Part shown: positions 31,493-40,824 of the stretch, piece by piece | How the letters are laid out: each line of letters starts with the position of its first letter | Numbering within the stretch: the stretch's first letter is position 1 | Assembly (NCBI GenBank): GCA_017643495.1 | Contig: JAEPNK010000001.1 | Location: forward strand, 787,623 to 851,622 | Reading direction: 5' to 3' | Source: Rhizobiaceae bacterium | GTDB taxonomy: Bacteria > Pseudomonadota > Alphaproteobacteria > Rhizobiales > Rhizobiaceae | DNA: 64,000 nucleotides | Translations under genes and position numbers: made by a program | The notes under the pieces: generated by a model | Seen by the model: only the letters and a program-made list of their open reading frames with translations | What the model was told of the DNA's origin: nothing | The model's database searches: none

Positions 31493-32236
31493 ATGGAAGC
31501 GTTTTTTGAGTGGTTCCGTGTATTGTATGACACGACAGGCATCAACCTGCCGTTCCTGTATGACAGTTATGACAGGGGCCGGATGCTGGACGGTTTTCTG
31601 ACCACGGTCCAGTTATCGGTAATTTGCCTGTTCTTTTCGGTGATAATCGGCATCATTGGTGCCTGGTTGCAGGGGTCCGCCTTTACCTGGACACGCCGTA
31701 TCGTGAACGGCTACATCCAGTTGTTCCGGAACACTCCTCCGCTGGTCCAGCTTTACTTTTTTTATTTCGCCATAGGCACATTGCTTCCCAAGGTTGAAAC
31801 CGACTGGGGAGGGCAGGCTCCCATGCTTGGCAGTTTTGCCTGGGCGGTGATTTCCCTTTCCTTCTTTGCCGGTGCCTTCAATGTAGAAATTTTCCGCTCC
31901 GGCATTGAAGCGGTCCCCAAATCAACTGTCGAGGCGGCAGAGGCGCTGGGGTTTACCCGGTTGCAGATTTACATGGACATCACCTTGCCGCTTGCATTCC
32001 GTGTCTGTCTTCCTGCCCTCAACAACAATCTTGTCAATCTCGTAAAAACCACAACGCTGGCCTATGCGATTGCGGTTCCCGAGATGTTGTATGAGGCGAA
32101 CCAGATTTGGTCCGACAATGTAAATGTGACAGAGATGATGATCTTTCTTCTGATCGCGTATTTTGTGCTCGTCGGCATTCTTGTGTGGGCCATGAACAGT
32201 TGGGAACGCAAACTGAAAATCCCGGGGTACGGATGA
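31493..32236 (+). CDS. Amino acid ABC transporter permease
   Basis: A 247-residue His/Glu/Gln/Arg-type permease with about five membrane segments. It carries the signature NGYIQLFRNTPPLVQLYFFYFAIG and the EAA loop EAVPKSTVEAAEALGFTRLQIYMDITLPLAFR. Its stop overlaps the start of the second permease by ATGA. It is inner-membrane and forms a heterodimer with the next gene product. Confidence 0.93.
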   Translation: MEAFFEWFRVLYDTTGINLPFLYDSYDRGRMLDGFLTTVQLSVICLFFSVIIGIIGAWLQGSAFTWTRRIVNGYIQLFRNTPPLVQLYFFYFAIGTLLPKVETDWGGQAPMLGSFAWAVISLSFFAGAFNVEIFRSGIEAVPKSTVEAAEALGFTRLQIYMDITLPLAFRVCLPALNNNLVNLVKTTTLAYAIAVPEMLYEANQIWSDNVNVTEMMIFLLIAYFVLVGILVWAMNSWERKLKIPGYG

Positions 32237-33081
32237 TGAGCAAGCCACAGTTCAAGACCGACCTGCCAGTGCTTCTGCCTGCCGGCATCAGGAAGCAGCA
32301 TGATAATTTCCGCATCAGGCTTTGGCATGGCGTTGCCCTGTTCGCATTCTGCCTGTTCTCGTCCGGCTATGTATTTGCCGTGGAGGATGGTGCGCAGGCA
32401 TCTGCGCTCGCTACGCTGGTTAAATGGATACCGTTGCTGCTTAGCGGTTTCATATTCAACATAGTCATTTCCTTTTGCGCTATGGCATTGGGCACGTTTG
32501 TCGGCACGATTCTGGGGCTTGGCCAGATATCCCTGATGCCGGCTGTGAAAGGATCATCCTGGTTCGTGACCCAGTTTTTCCGTAATGCGCCCTGGCTGGT
32601 ATTGCTCTTCTTTGCCATGTTTCTCTTGCCCTTCGAATTTGATCTGGGCTTTGTTGTCATTCCGTTTCCAGATTGGGTGAAGGCAATTATCGGACTCTCA
32701 CTTCCGGTCATGGCCAATGTTTCCGAAGTGGTTCGGGGGGCGATTGCCTCCCTGCCAAGTGGTCAATGGGAGGCTGCGGAAAGCCTTGCCTATACACGCA
32801 GGCAAACGTTGTGGCTGATTATTTTGCCACAATGCGTGAAGCGGATGCTGCCGCCCTGGATGAACCTTTATTCGATCCTGACTATGGCAACGGTACTTGC
32901 ATCCGTGGTGGGCGTTTCGGAAGTCATGACACTTACTGGTGAAGCACTTGCAGCTGAAGGCGGCCGTACCGACCTGCTTGCACCGTTTTATTCATTCGTT
33001 CTGCTGATTTTCTTTCTCTATTGCTATCCGATTGCCCGGTACACGGTTTATCTGGAGAAGAAGTTTGCGGTCAAAAACTAG
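32233..33081 (+). CDS. Amino acid ABC transporter permease
   Basis: A 282-residue second permease. An extended N-terminus (about 40 residues) precedes the membrane segments. The conserved TQFFRNAPWLVLLFFAMFL and EAA loop ASLPSGQWEAAESLAYTRRQTLWLIILPQC are present. The start at ATG 32233 overlaps the preceding stop; upstream in-frame codons back to 32107 lie inside the first permease and are not used. Confidence 0.93.
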   Translation: MMSKPQFKTDLPVLLPAGIRKQHDNFRIRLWHGVALFAFCLFSSGYVFAVEDGAQASALATLVKWIPLLLSGFIFNIVISFCAMALGTFVGTILGLGQISLMPAVKGSSWFVTQFFRNAPWLVLLFFAMFLLPFEFDLGFVVIPFPDWVKAIIGLSLPVMANVSEVVRGAIASLPSGQWEAAESLAYTRRQTLWLIILPQCVKRMLPPWMNLYSILTMATVLASVVGVSEVMTLTGEALAAEGGRTDLLAPFYSFVLLIFFLYCYPIARYTVYLEKKFAVKN

Positions 33082-33093
33082 GGGATTTTGCTG

Positions 33094-33840
33094 ATGAACT
33101 GGACACCTGACCAACCCATGGTTTCCATCAAGGATGTTCATAAGGCTTTTGGCGACTTCGAAGTGCTGAAGGGCGTTTCCTTTGATGTCATGAAAGGGGA
33201 GGTGATATGCATTATCGGCCCTTCCGGATCGGGAAAGTCCACGCTCATCCGGTGCATCAATGCCCTTAATGACATCCAGCAGGGTTCCATTCTTGTAGAA
33301 GGACAGGAGGTCAACGATCCCAATCTCGACAAGCTTGAATTGCGGAAAAAGGTCGGCATGGTTTTCCAGCAATACAACCTGTTTCCGCACAAGACAGCGC
33401 TGCAAAACATCATGATGGCACCGATCCGTGTGCTGAAGCGTGACAAAAAGGAAACCGAGGAACTGGCACGCCAGCTCATCAGGAAAGTGCGTCTTGAAGG
33501 CAAGGAAGACAGCTACCCGGGGGAATTGTCAGGTGGCCAGCAGCAACGTGTTGCCATTGCCCGCTCGCTTGCCATGAAGCCGGACATCATGTTGTTTGAC
33601 GAGGTAACCGCGGCACTTGACCCCGAGACGGTCGGTGAGGTTTTGTTGACAATCAAGGAACTTGCCCAGGACGGCATGACATGTATCCTTGTCACGCATG
33701 AGATGGGGTTTGCACGGGAAGTGGCCGACCATATCTACTTTACCGACAAGGGCCTGATTATCGAGCACGGCCCGCCCAAAACCTTTTTCGACAAGGCGAA
33801 GGACCCGCGCACCAAGGAATTCCTGAGCCAGATTCTCTAG
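33094..33840 (+). CDS. Amino acid ABC transporter ATP-binding protein
   Basis: A 248-residue ATPase (GlnQ/AapP type). Walker A is GPSGSGKSTLIRCIN, Q-loop MVFQQYNLFPHKTALQN, signature LSGGQQQRVAIARSLA and Walker B IMLFDEVTAALDPE, followed by the H-loop VTHEMGFAREV. The start is the ATG at 33094; a TTG at 33088 is in frame. It is the last gene of the operon and the last ordinary gene before the gene-poor stretch ahead of the tetrapyrrole operon. Confidence 0.95.
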   Translation: MNWTPDQPMVSIKDVHKAFGDFEVLKGVSFDVMKGEVICIIGPSGSGKSTLIRCINALNDIQQGSILVEGQEVNDPNLDKLELRKKVGMVFQQYNLFPHKTALQNIMMAPIRVLKRDKKETEELARQLIRKVRLEGKEDSYPGELSGGQQQRVAIARSLAMKPDIMLFDEVTAALDPETVGEVLLTIKELAQDGMTCILVTHEMGFAREVADHIYFTDKGLIIEHGPPKTFFDKAKDPRTKEFLSQIL

Positions 33841-34399
33841 TCAGGCTTCCGGTTTTCAAAAACGCATGAAAGTCCCTCCGGATGATCACGATGTTTCGCT
33901 CGTCGGGCGGGGCAAAGATCGCATGAATGGGCACCCAGTTCTGACGAGACTGGTGTTGCAGCGTTCTGTCAGCATCAAAAGTGAACACCAGGAACATTCG
34001 TTGGATTCAATGGACTTGGTTTCCTGTTCAGGCACTCAGCTCAGACCGAAATGGGCGCCTTCTGCCCTTTCGCGGCAATGCTGCTCACCAGAAATATGAA
34101 GCCTTCCCGGCCCGCCCAGTCCTGTCGCCGGTCGACTCCATCGGATCCAGGATCTGACCCAGCGTCGCGTTCCCAGTAACAGGCCCTGCCATAGGACTCC
34201 ATAAGCCCGAGCAAGTCATGGAGGTGTTCATCCTGTCCGCGTTGCCTGCAAGATCGGGTGCCTTCGATCTCTGGCTACGAATACACTGCAGACAACTTCT
34301 TGAACGCAGATCAGTCACCCGCTGGCCATTGTAGCACTTAACTTGGAAACGCGGCGCGACAGTTTGACTGTCCTGTGAGCAAGTCTATTGATCATTGCA
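33841..34399. other. Gene-poor stretch, possible gene remnants
   Basis: About 560 bp without a convincing gene. On the minus strand two open stretches occur. One of 77 codons (34041-34274) reads HLHDLLGLMESYGRACYWERD then GREGFIFLVSSIAAKGQKAP but lacks a start. A second starts at 33997 with MFLVFTFDADRTLQHQSRQ and runs into the end of the ATPase gene. I do not recognise either family. They may be decayed genes left at the edge of an insertion, or simply chance frames. Confidence 0.3.
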
Positions 34400-34416
34400 A
34401 TGTTATAACATATCAG
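34388..34416 (+). promoter_or_regulatory. Candidate promoter with 12-bp palindrome for the tetrapyrrole operon
   Basis: TTGATC (34388-34393), 17-bp spacer, TATCAG (34411-34416) is a plausible weak sigma-70 promoter 36 bp before the receptor ATG. The spacer contains a perfect palindrome ATGTTATAACAT (34400-34411), well placed for a repressor to block RNA polymerase. The regulator is unknown; iron- or heme-responsive control is the natural guess. I saw no cobalamin riboswitch here. Confidence 0.45.
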
Positions 34417-34452
34417 TATGTTTGCAATTTATCTTGAGTGCTGGAGTCTAGT

Positions 34453-36399
34453 ATGTCGTCACAAAAAATCGTTCTGAGCGGTGTTTCCGCTATTATGCTT
34501 GCCGCCCTGACAAATGGCGATGCTGAAGCGCAGGATAGTCAATCCGAGCCATTTATGCTGGGCACGGTTGTGGTGACTGCCACACAAACTGAACGGGCAC
34601 TGCGCGATACGCCCGCCAGCGTTTCCGTCATCGACGGGCGCGATCTGGAAAAGCGTCCAATCCACGATCTGGGCGATGCGTTGCAGGGCACACCGGGCAT
34701 CACCATCAATAGTGTGGGCACCGGAAACCGGGGTATTTCCGTGCGCGGCATGGGCGCCGATCACACTTTGATTTTGATTGATGGTGGACGTTTTGCAAAT
34801 TCAGCGTCTGCAGTGGCGCACTCCGATTATGAATTGGGCTGGGTTCCGGTCAGCGCGATCGACCGGATCGAAGTGGTTCGCGGCCCGATGTCTTCACTGT
34901 ACGGGTCTGAGGCGCTTGGCGGTGTGGTCAATATCATCACGCGTGAACCAGGGGACGAGTGGCGCAGCTCGGTAACCATAAACGGTGCAATGCCGTCCGG
35001 CGGGCGTGGTGGTGAACAAGGGAGTTTGAGTTTCTATTCCGCCGGACCAATTGTTCCGGGCGTTCTGGGGCTGAGCTTTTGGGCCGAACATCGCCACCGA
35101 GGAGAAATGACTTCGACATTAGACCCGCTCGATTCCTCTTTCGGGGAGGAAAAAGCCAGCATGGCAGGTTTGGGTTTGACCTGGACCCCGGACGACCGGC
35201 AGAAAATCGACCTGACTTTAGGGGCCGGGTATGAGACCCGTTGGCAGAATGTTTCGCCGCGCAGCGGGCCATACCGGACCGACGACACGATCAGGCGCAA
35301 CCGGGTGGTGTTGTCGCATGAGGGCGATTGGGATTGGGCTGTAAGTCGGCTGCGGCTGAACCGCACGGAGTTGAACCGAAAGAACACGCGCACCAACGGA
35401 CGGGCGGTGTCGGGACCGCATAACCTGATTGATACGACCCTCGACGGGCAGTTGGTTTTTGCGCCGCTGGGGATGCATGAACTGACCATCGGCGCTGAAC
35501 TGCGCGAGGAAATCCTGGAAGATCCGACGGTGAACAGGGCCGGAAATGCAAGTCAAATGCATTTTGCGTCCTTTTTTCAGGACGAGATCCGGTTGAGCGG
35601 CCATGTGACGCTAACCCTGGGTGGCCGTCTTGATAATCACGAGGCATTCGGGTGGGAAGTCAGCCCTCGTGCCTATCTGCTCTGGCATGCCAGCGATGTG
35701 CTGACATTCAAGTTGGGTGGCGGCAGGGGGTTTCGCGCACCGACGCTTAAGGAGTTGTCACCGGAATACATGGCGATTGCAGGCGGTGGACGCTTTAGCA
35801 TTACGGGCAATCCCGACGTGAAGCCGGAAACCGCCGTCACGGCTGAGCTGGGTGTCGATTACACTGGGCAGGGATGGCGGCTGGGAGCGACAGTGTTTCA
35901 GAATGAAGTGGAGAATCTGATTCAGGCCAGGTGCATAACAGGTTGTGCAGCACCATTTGGTGCACGCTGGAGCTATCGTAACATCAACAAGGTTCGCATT
36001 CGCGGTGTGGAACTCGATGGGGACGTGACGCTGCATCCCGATCTGGTATTGCGGGCGAACTATTCTTATCTGGATGCGCTTGACCGTACCGCTGATACGC
36101 AGCTGGATAACCGCCCCCGTCATCAAGCCACGGCCGAGTTGGAATGGCAGGTACAGCCGGATTTTTCTGCCACGCTGCGGCTCCAGCACGTGGGCAAGCA
36201 GAACACATCGACAGGCACAGGCGAAGCACCAGCCTATACGATGTCGTCGATCTACGGGGATTATGCATTTAACTCGGCTACCTCGATCCGTTTTGGTGTC
36301 GAAAACCTGGAGGACCACCGACTGGCAAATGATGACCCTGCGTTCGCGCTTGCTGACCCGGGGCGGCGGGTTTTCGTTGCCCTGAGCACCAATTTTTAA
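34453..36399 (+). CDS. TonB-dependent outer-membrane receptor of tetrapyrrole/heme operon
   Basis: A 648-residue receptor. The signal peptide (about residues 1-26, ending DAEAQ) is followed by the TonB box region TVVVTATQTERALRDTPASVSVI, a plug domain (GISVRGMGADHTLILIDGGRF, VVRGPMSSLYGSEALGGVVNI) and a beta-barrel ending in FVALSTNF with the terminal Phe. The FRAP box starts at residue 427 and an NPDVKPE box at 453. These are shared by heme receptors, but the His usually found between them in heme receptors is not present. The start at ATG 34453 follows CTGGAG. It is the first gene of the operon and its stop lies 7 bp before the chelatase start. The substrate (heme, another porphyrin or a corrinoid) is inferred from the next gene. 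Confidence 0.9.
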   Translation: MSSQKIVLSGVSAIMLAALTNGDAEAQDSQSEPFMLGTVVVTATQTERALRDTPASVSVIDGRDLEKRPIHDLGDALQGTPGITINSVGTGNRGISVRGMGADHTLILIDGGRFANSASAVAHSDYELGWVPVSAIDRIEVVRGPMSSLYGSEALGGVVNIITREPGDEWRSSVTINGAMPSGGRGGEQGSLSFYSAGPIVPGVLGLSFWAEHRHRGEMTSTLDPLDSSFGEEKASMAGLGLTWTPDDRQKIDLTLGAGYETRWQNVSPRSGPYRTDDTIRRNRVVLSHEGDWDWAVSRLRLNRTELNRKNTRTNGRAVSGPHNLIDTTLDGQLVFAPLGMHELTIGAELREEILEDPTVNRAGNASQMHFASFFQDEIRLSGHVTLTLGGRLDNHEAFGWEVSPRAYLLWHASDVLTFKLGGGRGFRAPTLKELSPEYMAIAGGGRFSITGNPDVKPETAVTAELGVDYTGQGWRLGATVFQNEVENLIQARCITGCAAPFGARWSYRNINKVRIRGVELDGDVTLHPDLVLRANYSYLDALDRTADTQLDNRPRHQATAELEWQVQPDFSATLRLQHVGKQNTSTGTGEAPAYTMSSIYGDYAFNSATSIRFGVENLEDHRLANDDPAFALADPGRRVFVALSTNF

Positions 36400-36406
36400 G
36401 GTGGAT

Positions 36407-39400
36407 ATGATGCATCGCGTTTTCCCGATATTGTGCCAGTGCGCCCTGCTGTTTTGGACCATATCTGCAGCCATGGGTCAGACACAGGACCAGCTCTCCG
36501 CACCAGAAGGGCCCCTGATCCGGTTTCTTGCATCCGATTTCGTACTGCCGGGGAAATTTCGCGCGCTGAATCCGTTGGCCCGGGCCGAAGGTGTTCGAAT
36601 TGAGGCGGTGACACTCAGGCCCGGACAAACGGATGAGGAGCTTCTGACAGGCGCGGCTCTGGTGGTGATCGATTCGCCACGCCGCAGTGATCGTGCGTTG
36701 GCGGAGGGATTGTTGAACGATCAAGCAACTTCCACCGCACGTCTGATCGTGGGCGGTGGAAGTCCGGCCTGGCAAGGGCTGGACGATCAGGACGCCCGGC
36801 GGCTGATGGGCTGGTATGCGGCGGGCCGGGAAGAGAATTTCCAGCAATTTTTCCGCTATGTTGCCGCGTGGGCGCATCATGCGCCGCGCGATGATTTTCC
36901 CGTTCCGGTGCCATTGCCCGAAACCGGGATCTATCACCCTGATGCGCCGCAGGTTTTTGATACGGTGAAGGCCTATATGGCCTGGTTCAAGGCTCGCGGC
37001 ATCGTAACGGCCGGCGTTGCCGGGCTGGCCATTCATTCCGGCGCGGTTTCGAATTTGCAAAGCGGTATCGTTGATACCACCATTCGTGCCATCGAAGCCG
37101 AGGGGCTTGTTCCGGTCGCCTTCTGGACCAAAAACGAAGCACTACGCGAGCTGGCGCACGAGGCGCAGTTTGATGCGCTGGTGATCCGTACCCATATGCG
37201 GGGTGGTGAAAAATTGGCACGGACTTTTCTGGATATGGACATTCCAGTGATTCAGACCATGGGCTATCGCTCGGGTACACGCGATGACTTCCGTGAGGCG
37301 CAAAGTGGTGTTGCTGCGGGTTCGGCGGCAGTGTTTCTGGCGGGCGCCGAAGTCTGGGGTGCTTCGGATCCCATCGTTTTGATGGCGGTCGAAAAGGGCG
37401 AAGAGGTGATCATCCCTGAACAACTGGCTGCACTGACGGGAAAACTTCGACGCCTCTCGGCCCTGCGCCATACCCCGGCCAAGGACAAGCGGCTGGCAAT
37501 GATGTTCTGGAATTATCCGATGGGGGAAAAGAATCTGTCGGCTTCGAATCTGAACATTCCGCGCAGCATTGAGGAGATCACCCGGCGGCTGAAGGACGGG
37601 GGCTATGATGTGACGCCGCTCGCCGAGAAAGAGATGATCGATGTGGGGCAGGCGATGCTGGCAGGAATCTGGCGCTCCACGCCATTGGAAAACCTGCTTG
37701 GCCGGGACCTGGCCGGCACGCTACCACTGGCTACCTATACCGATTGGTTGAAGTCATTGCCCGACAGTCGCCGGACGGAAATCCATGCCGGGGGTGACCC
37801 GGCAGAGCATTGGGCAGTGCGGGAAGTTGCCGGAGAACGGGTCTTTGTTATTCCACGCGTGAAGATCGGCAAAATGGTAATTCTGCCCCAGATGCCGCGT
37901 GGCACGTCAGGACAAGGACAGTATCATGATACTTCTTCCGCGCCAGATCATCTTTACCTGGCTGCCTATCTCTGGCTGCGGAAGGTGTTTGACGTGGATG
38001 CTATTGTGCACCTGGGTACCCATGGAACCCAGGAATGGTTGCGCGGCAAGGATCGTGGGTTGTGGGCCTTTGATTACCCTGGTCTTGCAGTCGGGGATGT
38101 CCCGGTTTTCTATCCCTATCTTCAGGACAATGTTTCCGAGGCGATCCAGGCCAAGCGTCGGGGGCGGGCGGTGATCGTCAGCCATCAGACCCCGCCGTTT
38201 GCGCCAGCGGGCCTACAGGAGGATTTGCGCGATTTGCACCAACTGATCCATGAATATGCCCAGTTGTCCGAAGGGCAGGTGCAGGATGAGGCCGCGCGCA
38301 ATATCCGCGCAGTGGTGGCGGATAACAGGATCGCAGCGGATATGGGCTGGGACGATGCGCGCATCAAGGACGATTTCTCCGGCTTTATGAGCGCGCTGCA
38401 TGATCATCTGCATTTCCTGGCCGAAAGTGCGGTGCCGCTGGGGCTGCACAGTTTTGGCCGTGCGGCGGATCCTGATCACCGGCTGGTCACGGTTATGCAG
38501 CAGTTGGGGGATCCGTATCTGTCGCGCTTCACAACAGATGGAGAACCATTCAGCGAAGACCCGTCACTTGTTTACGATAGTGCGCCGGTGGCCGAATTGC
38601 GTCGCTGGCTGCGCAAGGGTGCTCCTCCCCCGGAAACCCCGGAGGATGCCGCTCTGTACGCCCGTGCCGCTAGCCTTGATAAGGCGTTGGCCAACCCCGG
38701 CGAGGTTGAAGCCCTGTTGGCCGGGCTCGAGGGCCGGCTAGTGGCCCCGGGATCCGGTGGCGACCCGGTCCGCAATCCTGATGTGCGTGCGGGGCGTAAC
38801 CTCTATGCCTTTGAAGCCGACCGGATCCCGGCGGTCAGTGCCTATGAGGTCGGCCGACAGGCTCTGGACCAGCTGATTGCATCCTATGGCGATACAAATG
38901 ATGGGGCGGTGCCGGAAAAGCTGGCGTTCAGTCTGTGGTCGTCCGAAGCGATCCGTCATCTGGGCGTGACCGAAGCCCAGGTACTGCATGCGCTCGGTCT
39001 GCGCCCGGTCTGGAACAAGGCTGGCCGCGTAACTGCGCTGGAGATCATCAGTGCCCGGGAGTTGGGCCGGCCGCGCATTGATGTGGTGTTATCAGTCACC
39101 AGTGTCTACCGCGACCAGTTCGACAGTTTCATGCGGTTGCTGGACGATGCTATCTTGCGGTTAGGTGATCTGGACGAGCCGGGCAATCTGGTTGCAGCCA
39201 ACAGTCTGCGCATTGCCGAACAATTAATCGCAGGGGGGCTTCCTCCCGATGAGGCCCGCCGTCTGTCGCGCTATCGTATTTTCAGTAATGCACCGGGAAC
39301 GTATCGGTCCGGAGTCAGCGATGTCACACTAGATTCCACCAGCTGGGAGGATGAGACTGTACCGGCAGAAGTTTTCCTGAACGGATCGCAGTACGCCTAT

Positions 39401-40363
39401 GGTGCCCAAGCTTGGGGCGTAGCACCCGACAGTGTCAACCTGTTTGCCGAGCAGCTGCGCGGCAGCGATGCGGTGATCATGTCGCGTTCGTCGAATCTGC
39501 ATGGCGTATTGGGCAGCGATCATCCGTTTGAATTTCTTGGTGGGCTGGCATTGGCGGTCCGGCATTTGGATGGCGAAAGCCCCGGTCTGTTTATTTCAGA
39601 CCTGCGGCGCGGCAGCCCGCGCACCACAACTATGGCCTCCTTCCTGTCGGACGAATTACGGTTGCGCTATCTCAGCCCCCAGTGGATCACTGCCATGCAG
39701 GAAGAAGGGTATGCCGGTACGTTGTCTGCGCTTGAGGGTGTGAACAATTTGTTCGGCTGGCAGGTCACTGCGCCGGACAGTGTACGTGACGACCAGTGGC
39801 AGGCGCTGTTCGAAACCTATGTTAACGACAGTCAGGGGCTGGAACTGGAAGCCTGGTTTGAAACACATAACCCCTCAGCCCAGGCCCAGCTAATCGCACG
39901 CATGGCCGAAGCAGTGCGCAAGAACTATTGGCAGGCCAATAATTCCACGCGTCGCAGAATGGCCGAACGGTGGGTCGAACTGGCGGCAAACCCCGATGTA
40001 CGCGCCGGTGAAGCCGAAGCGACACGGGTGTTTTTGGAGGACATGGCGGCCGGCTTTGGCCTCAGCGCGGCCCCGGCTGCGACTCTGACGCCATCCACGG
40101 TCGCTGCTGCCGAAACCATGTCGCAGCCGGATCGGTCCACCCCGTCCCAGACCAAGGCCGAGAACACCCCCGCCCGCGATCCGCAAACCACGCCGAAGCA
40201 AGTGCGAGGCCCGGTGTTGGAACCTGTTCTTCCTGCCGATCAGGTCGAGGGTATGCACAATATTCGGGCGTTACTTGGTGGGCTGGCGCTTCTGGCATTG
40301 ATCGTCCTGGGCGCCGCACTGCAAATTCGGGCCAACCGTATCACGGGGAGATATAGCGCATGA
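36407..40363 (+). CDS. hmuS: Secreted, membrane-anchored CobN/HmuS-family chelatase
   Basis: A 1318-residue protein of the CobN/magnesium-chelatase H family. The family signature is VHLGTHGTQEWLRGKDRGLW, with His535 and His539 (counting from ATG 36407; ATG 36410 is equally possible). Unlike cytosolic CobN it begins with a Sec signal peptide (about residues 1-25, ending AMG-Q). It ends with a Pro/Thr-rich linker and one membrane segment (about 1288-1308) followed by a short basic tail. This puts the catalytic body in the periplasm. No CobS/CobT or ChlI/ChlD ATPase genes are present. As I recall, HmuS of the Bacteroidota hmu operon has this architecture and removes iron from heme. Function here as heme dechelatase or other tetrapyrrole chelatase is inference. 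It overlaps the next gene by ATGA. Confidence 0.88.
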   Translation: MMHRVFPILCQCALLFWTISAAMGQTQDQLSAPEGPLIRFLASDFVLPGKFRALNPLARAEGVRIEAVTLRPGQTDEELLTGAALVVIDSPRRSDRALAEGLLNDQATSTARLIVGGGSPAWQGLDDQDARRLMGWYAAGREENFQQFFRYVAAWAHHAPRDDFPVPVPLPETGIYHPDAPQVFDTVKAYMAWFKARGIVTAGVAGLAIHSGAVSNLQSGIVDTTIRAIEAEGLVPVAFWTKNEALRELAHEAQFDALVIRTHMRGGEKLARTFLDMDIPVIQTMGYRSGTRDDFREAQSGVAAGSAAVFLAGAEVWGASDPIVLMAVEKGEEVIIPEQLAALTGKLRRLSALRHTPAKDKRLAMMFWNYPMGEKNLSASNLNIPRSIEEITRRLKDGGYDVTPLAEKEMIDVGQAMLAGIWRSTPLENLLGRDLAGTLPLATYTDWLKSLPDSRRTEIHAGGDPAEHWAVREVAGERVFVIPRVKIGKMVILPQMPRGTSGQGQYHDTSSAPDHLYLAAYLWLRKVFDVDAIVHLGTHGTQEWLRGKDRGLWAFDYPGLAVGDVPVFYPYLQDNVSEAIQAKRRGRAVIVSHQTPPFAPAGLQEDLRDLHQLIHEYAQLSEGQVQDEAARNIRAVVADNRIAADMGWDDARIKDDFSGFMSALHDHLHFLAESAVPLGLHSFGRAADPDHRLVTVMQQLGDPYLSRFTTDGEPFSEDPSLVYDSAPVAELRRWLRKGAPPPETPEDAALYARAASLDKALANPGEVEALLAGLEGRLVAPGSGGDPVRNPDVRAGRNLYAFEADRIPAVSAYEVGRQALDQLIASYGDTNDGAVPEKLAFSLWSSEAIRHLGVTEAQVLHALGLRPVWNKAGRVTALEIISARELGRPRIDVVLSVTSVYRDQFDSFMRLLDDAILRLGDLDEPGNLVAANSLRIAEQLIAGGLPPDEARRLSRYRIFSNAPGTYRSGVSDVTLDSTSWEDETVPAEVFLNGSQYAYGAQAWGVAPDSVNLFAEQLRGSDAVIMSRSSNLHGVLGSDHPFEFLGGLALAVRHLDGESPGLFISDLRRGSPRTTTMASFLSDELRLRYLSPQWITAMQEEGYAGTLSALEGVNNLFGWQVTAPDSVRDDQWQALFETYVNDSQGLELEAWFETHNPSAQAQLIARMAEAVRKNYWQANNSTRRRMAERWVELAANPDVRAGEAEATRVFLEDMAAGFGLSAAPAATLTPSTVAAAETMSQPDRSTPSQTKAENTPARDPQTTPKQVRGPVLEPVLPADQVEGMHNIRALLGGLALLALIVLGAALQIRANRITGRYSA

Positions 40364-40824
40364 CCGCGTTCGAAGTTACATTATACGAAATTTCTCGGCT
40401 TTTCCTGTTGCCTGTGCTGACGATGATCCTGCTGTCGTTGGCCTATGGACTCATCGCCTTTGGCATGTTTCTGGCTGAGGCAGTTCAGCGGCGCCGCGCC
40501 ACATGGCGGCCCACTCTTGGCCAAACGGCAGCATCACCGGCAAGCGACGACCTGGAGCTGGAAATTTTACGCCGAACCGAATGGCTGCGCATTGTGTCGC
40601 GAGCGGCGCCAATGCTGGGATTGGTGGCCACAATGATCCCCATGGGTCCAGCCCTTTTGGCGCTGGGGCGCAATGATGCCATAGGGGTGGCGGACAATCT
40701 GGTTGTTGCCTTTTCGGCGGTGATCCTGGCGCTGGTGGCGGCGTCACTGTGCTTTCTGGTGCTGACTGTACGCCGTCGTTGGCTGATGACAGAGTTGCGC
40801 GCTTTTGAACGGGAGTCGCTGTGA
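40360..40824 (+). CDS. MotA/TolQ/ExbB-type proton channel protein (HmuU-like)
   Basis: A 154-residue inner-membrane protein with three membrane segments (about 13-38, 83-102 and 112-136). The block APMLGLVATMIPMGPALLALGRNDAIGVADNLVVAFSAVI corresponds to the ExbB/TolQ core (GLLGTVxGM...). Its ATG overlaps the chelatase stop and its stop overlaps the DUF2149 start, so the three are translationally coupled. ExbB-type proteins turn proton flow into mechanical work on a periplasmic partner. Here the likely partners are the DUF2149 protein and the anchored chelatase. Confidence 0.88.
   Translation: MTAFEVTLYEISRLFLLPVLTMILLSLAYGLIAFGMFLAEAVQRRRATWRPTLGQTAASPASDDLELEILRRTEWLRIVSRAAPMLGLVATMIPMGPALLALGRNDAIGVADNLVVAFSAVILALVAASLCFLVLTVRRRWLMTELRAFERESL

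Noticed and set aside
34000-34452. Cobalamin riboswitch upstream of the TonB receptor
   Set aside because: I looked for the conserved B12 box and adjoining motifs and did not find them; the region instead shows a palindrome within a promoter.
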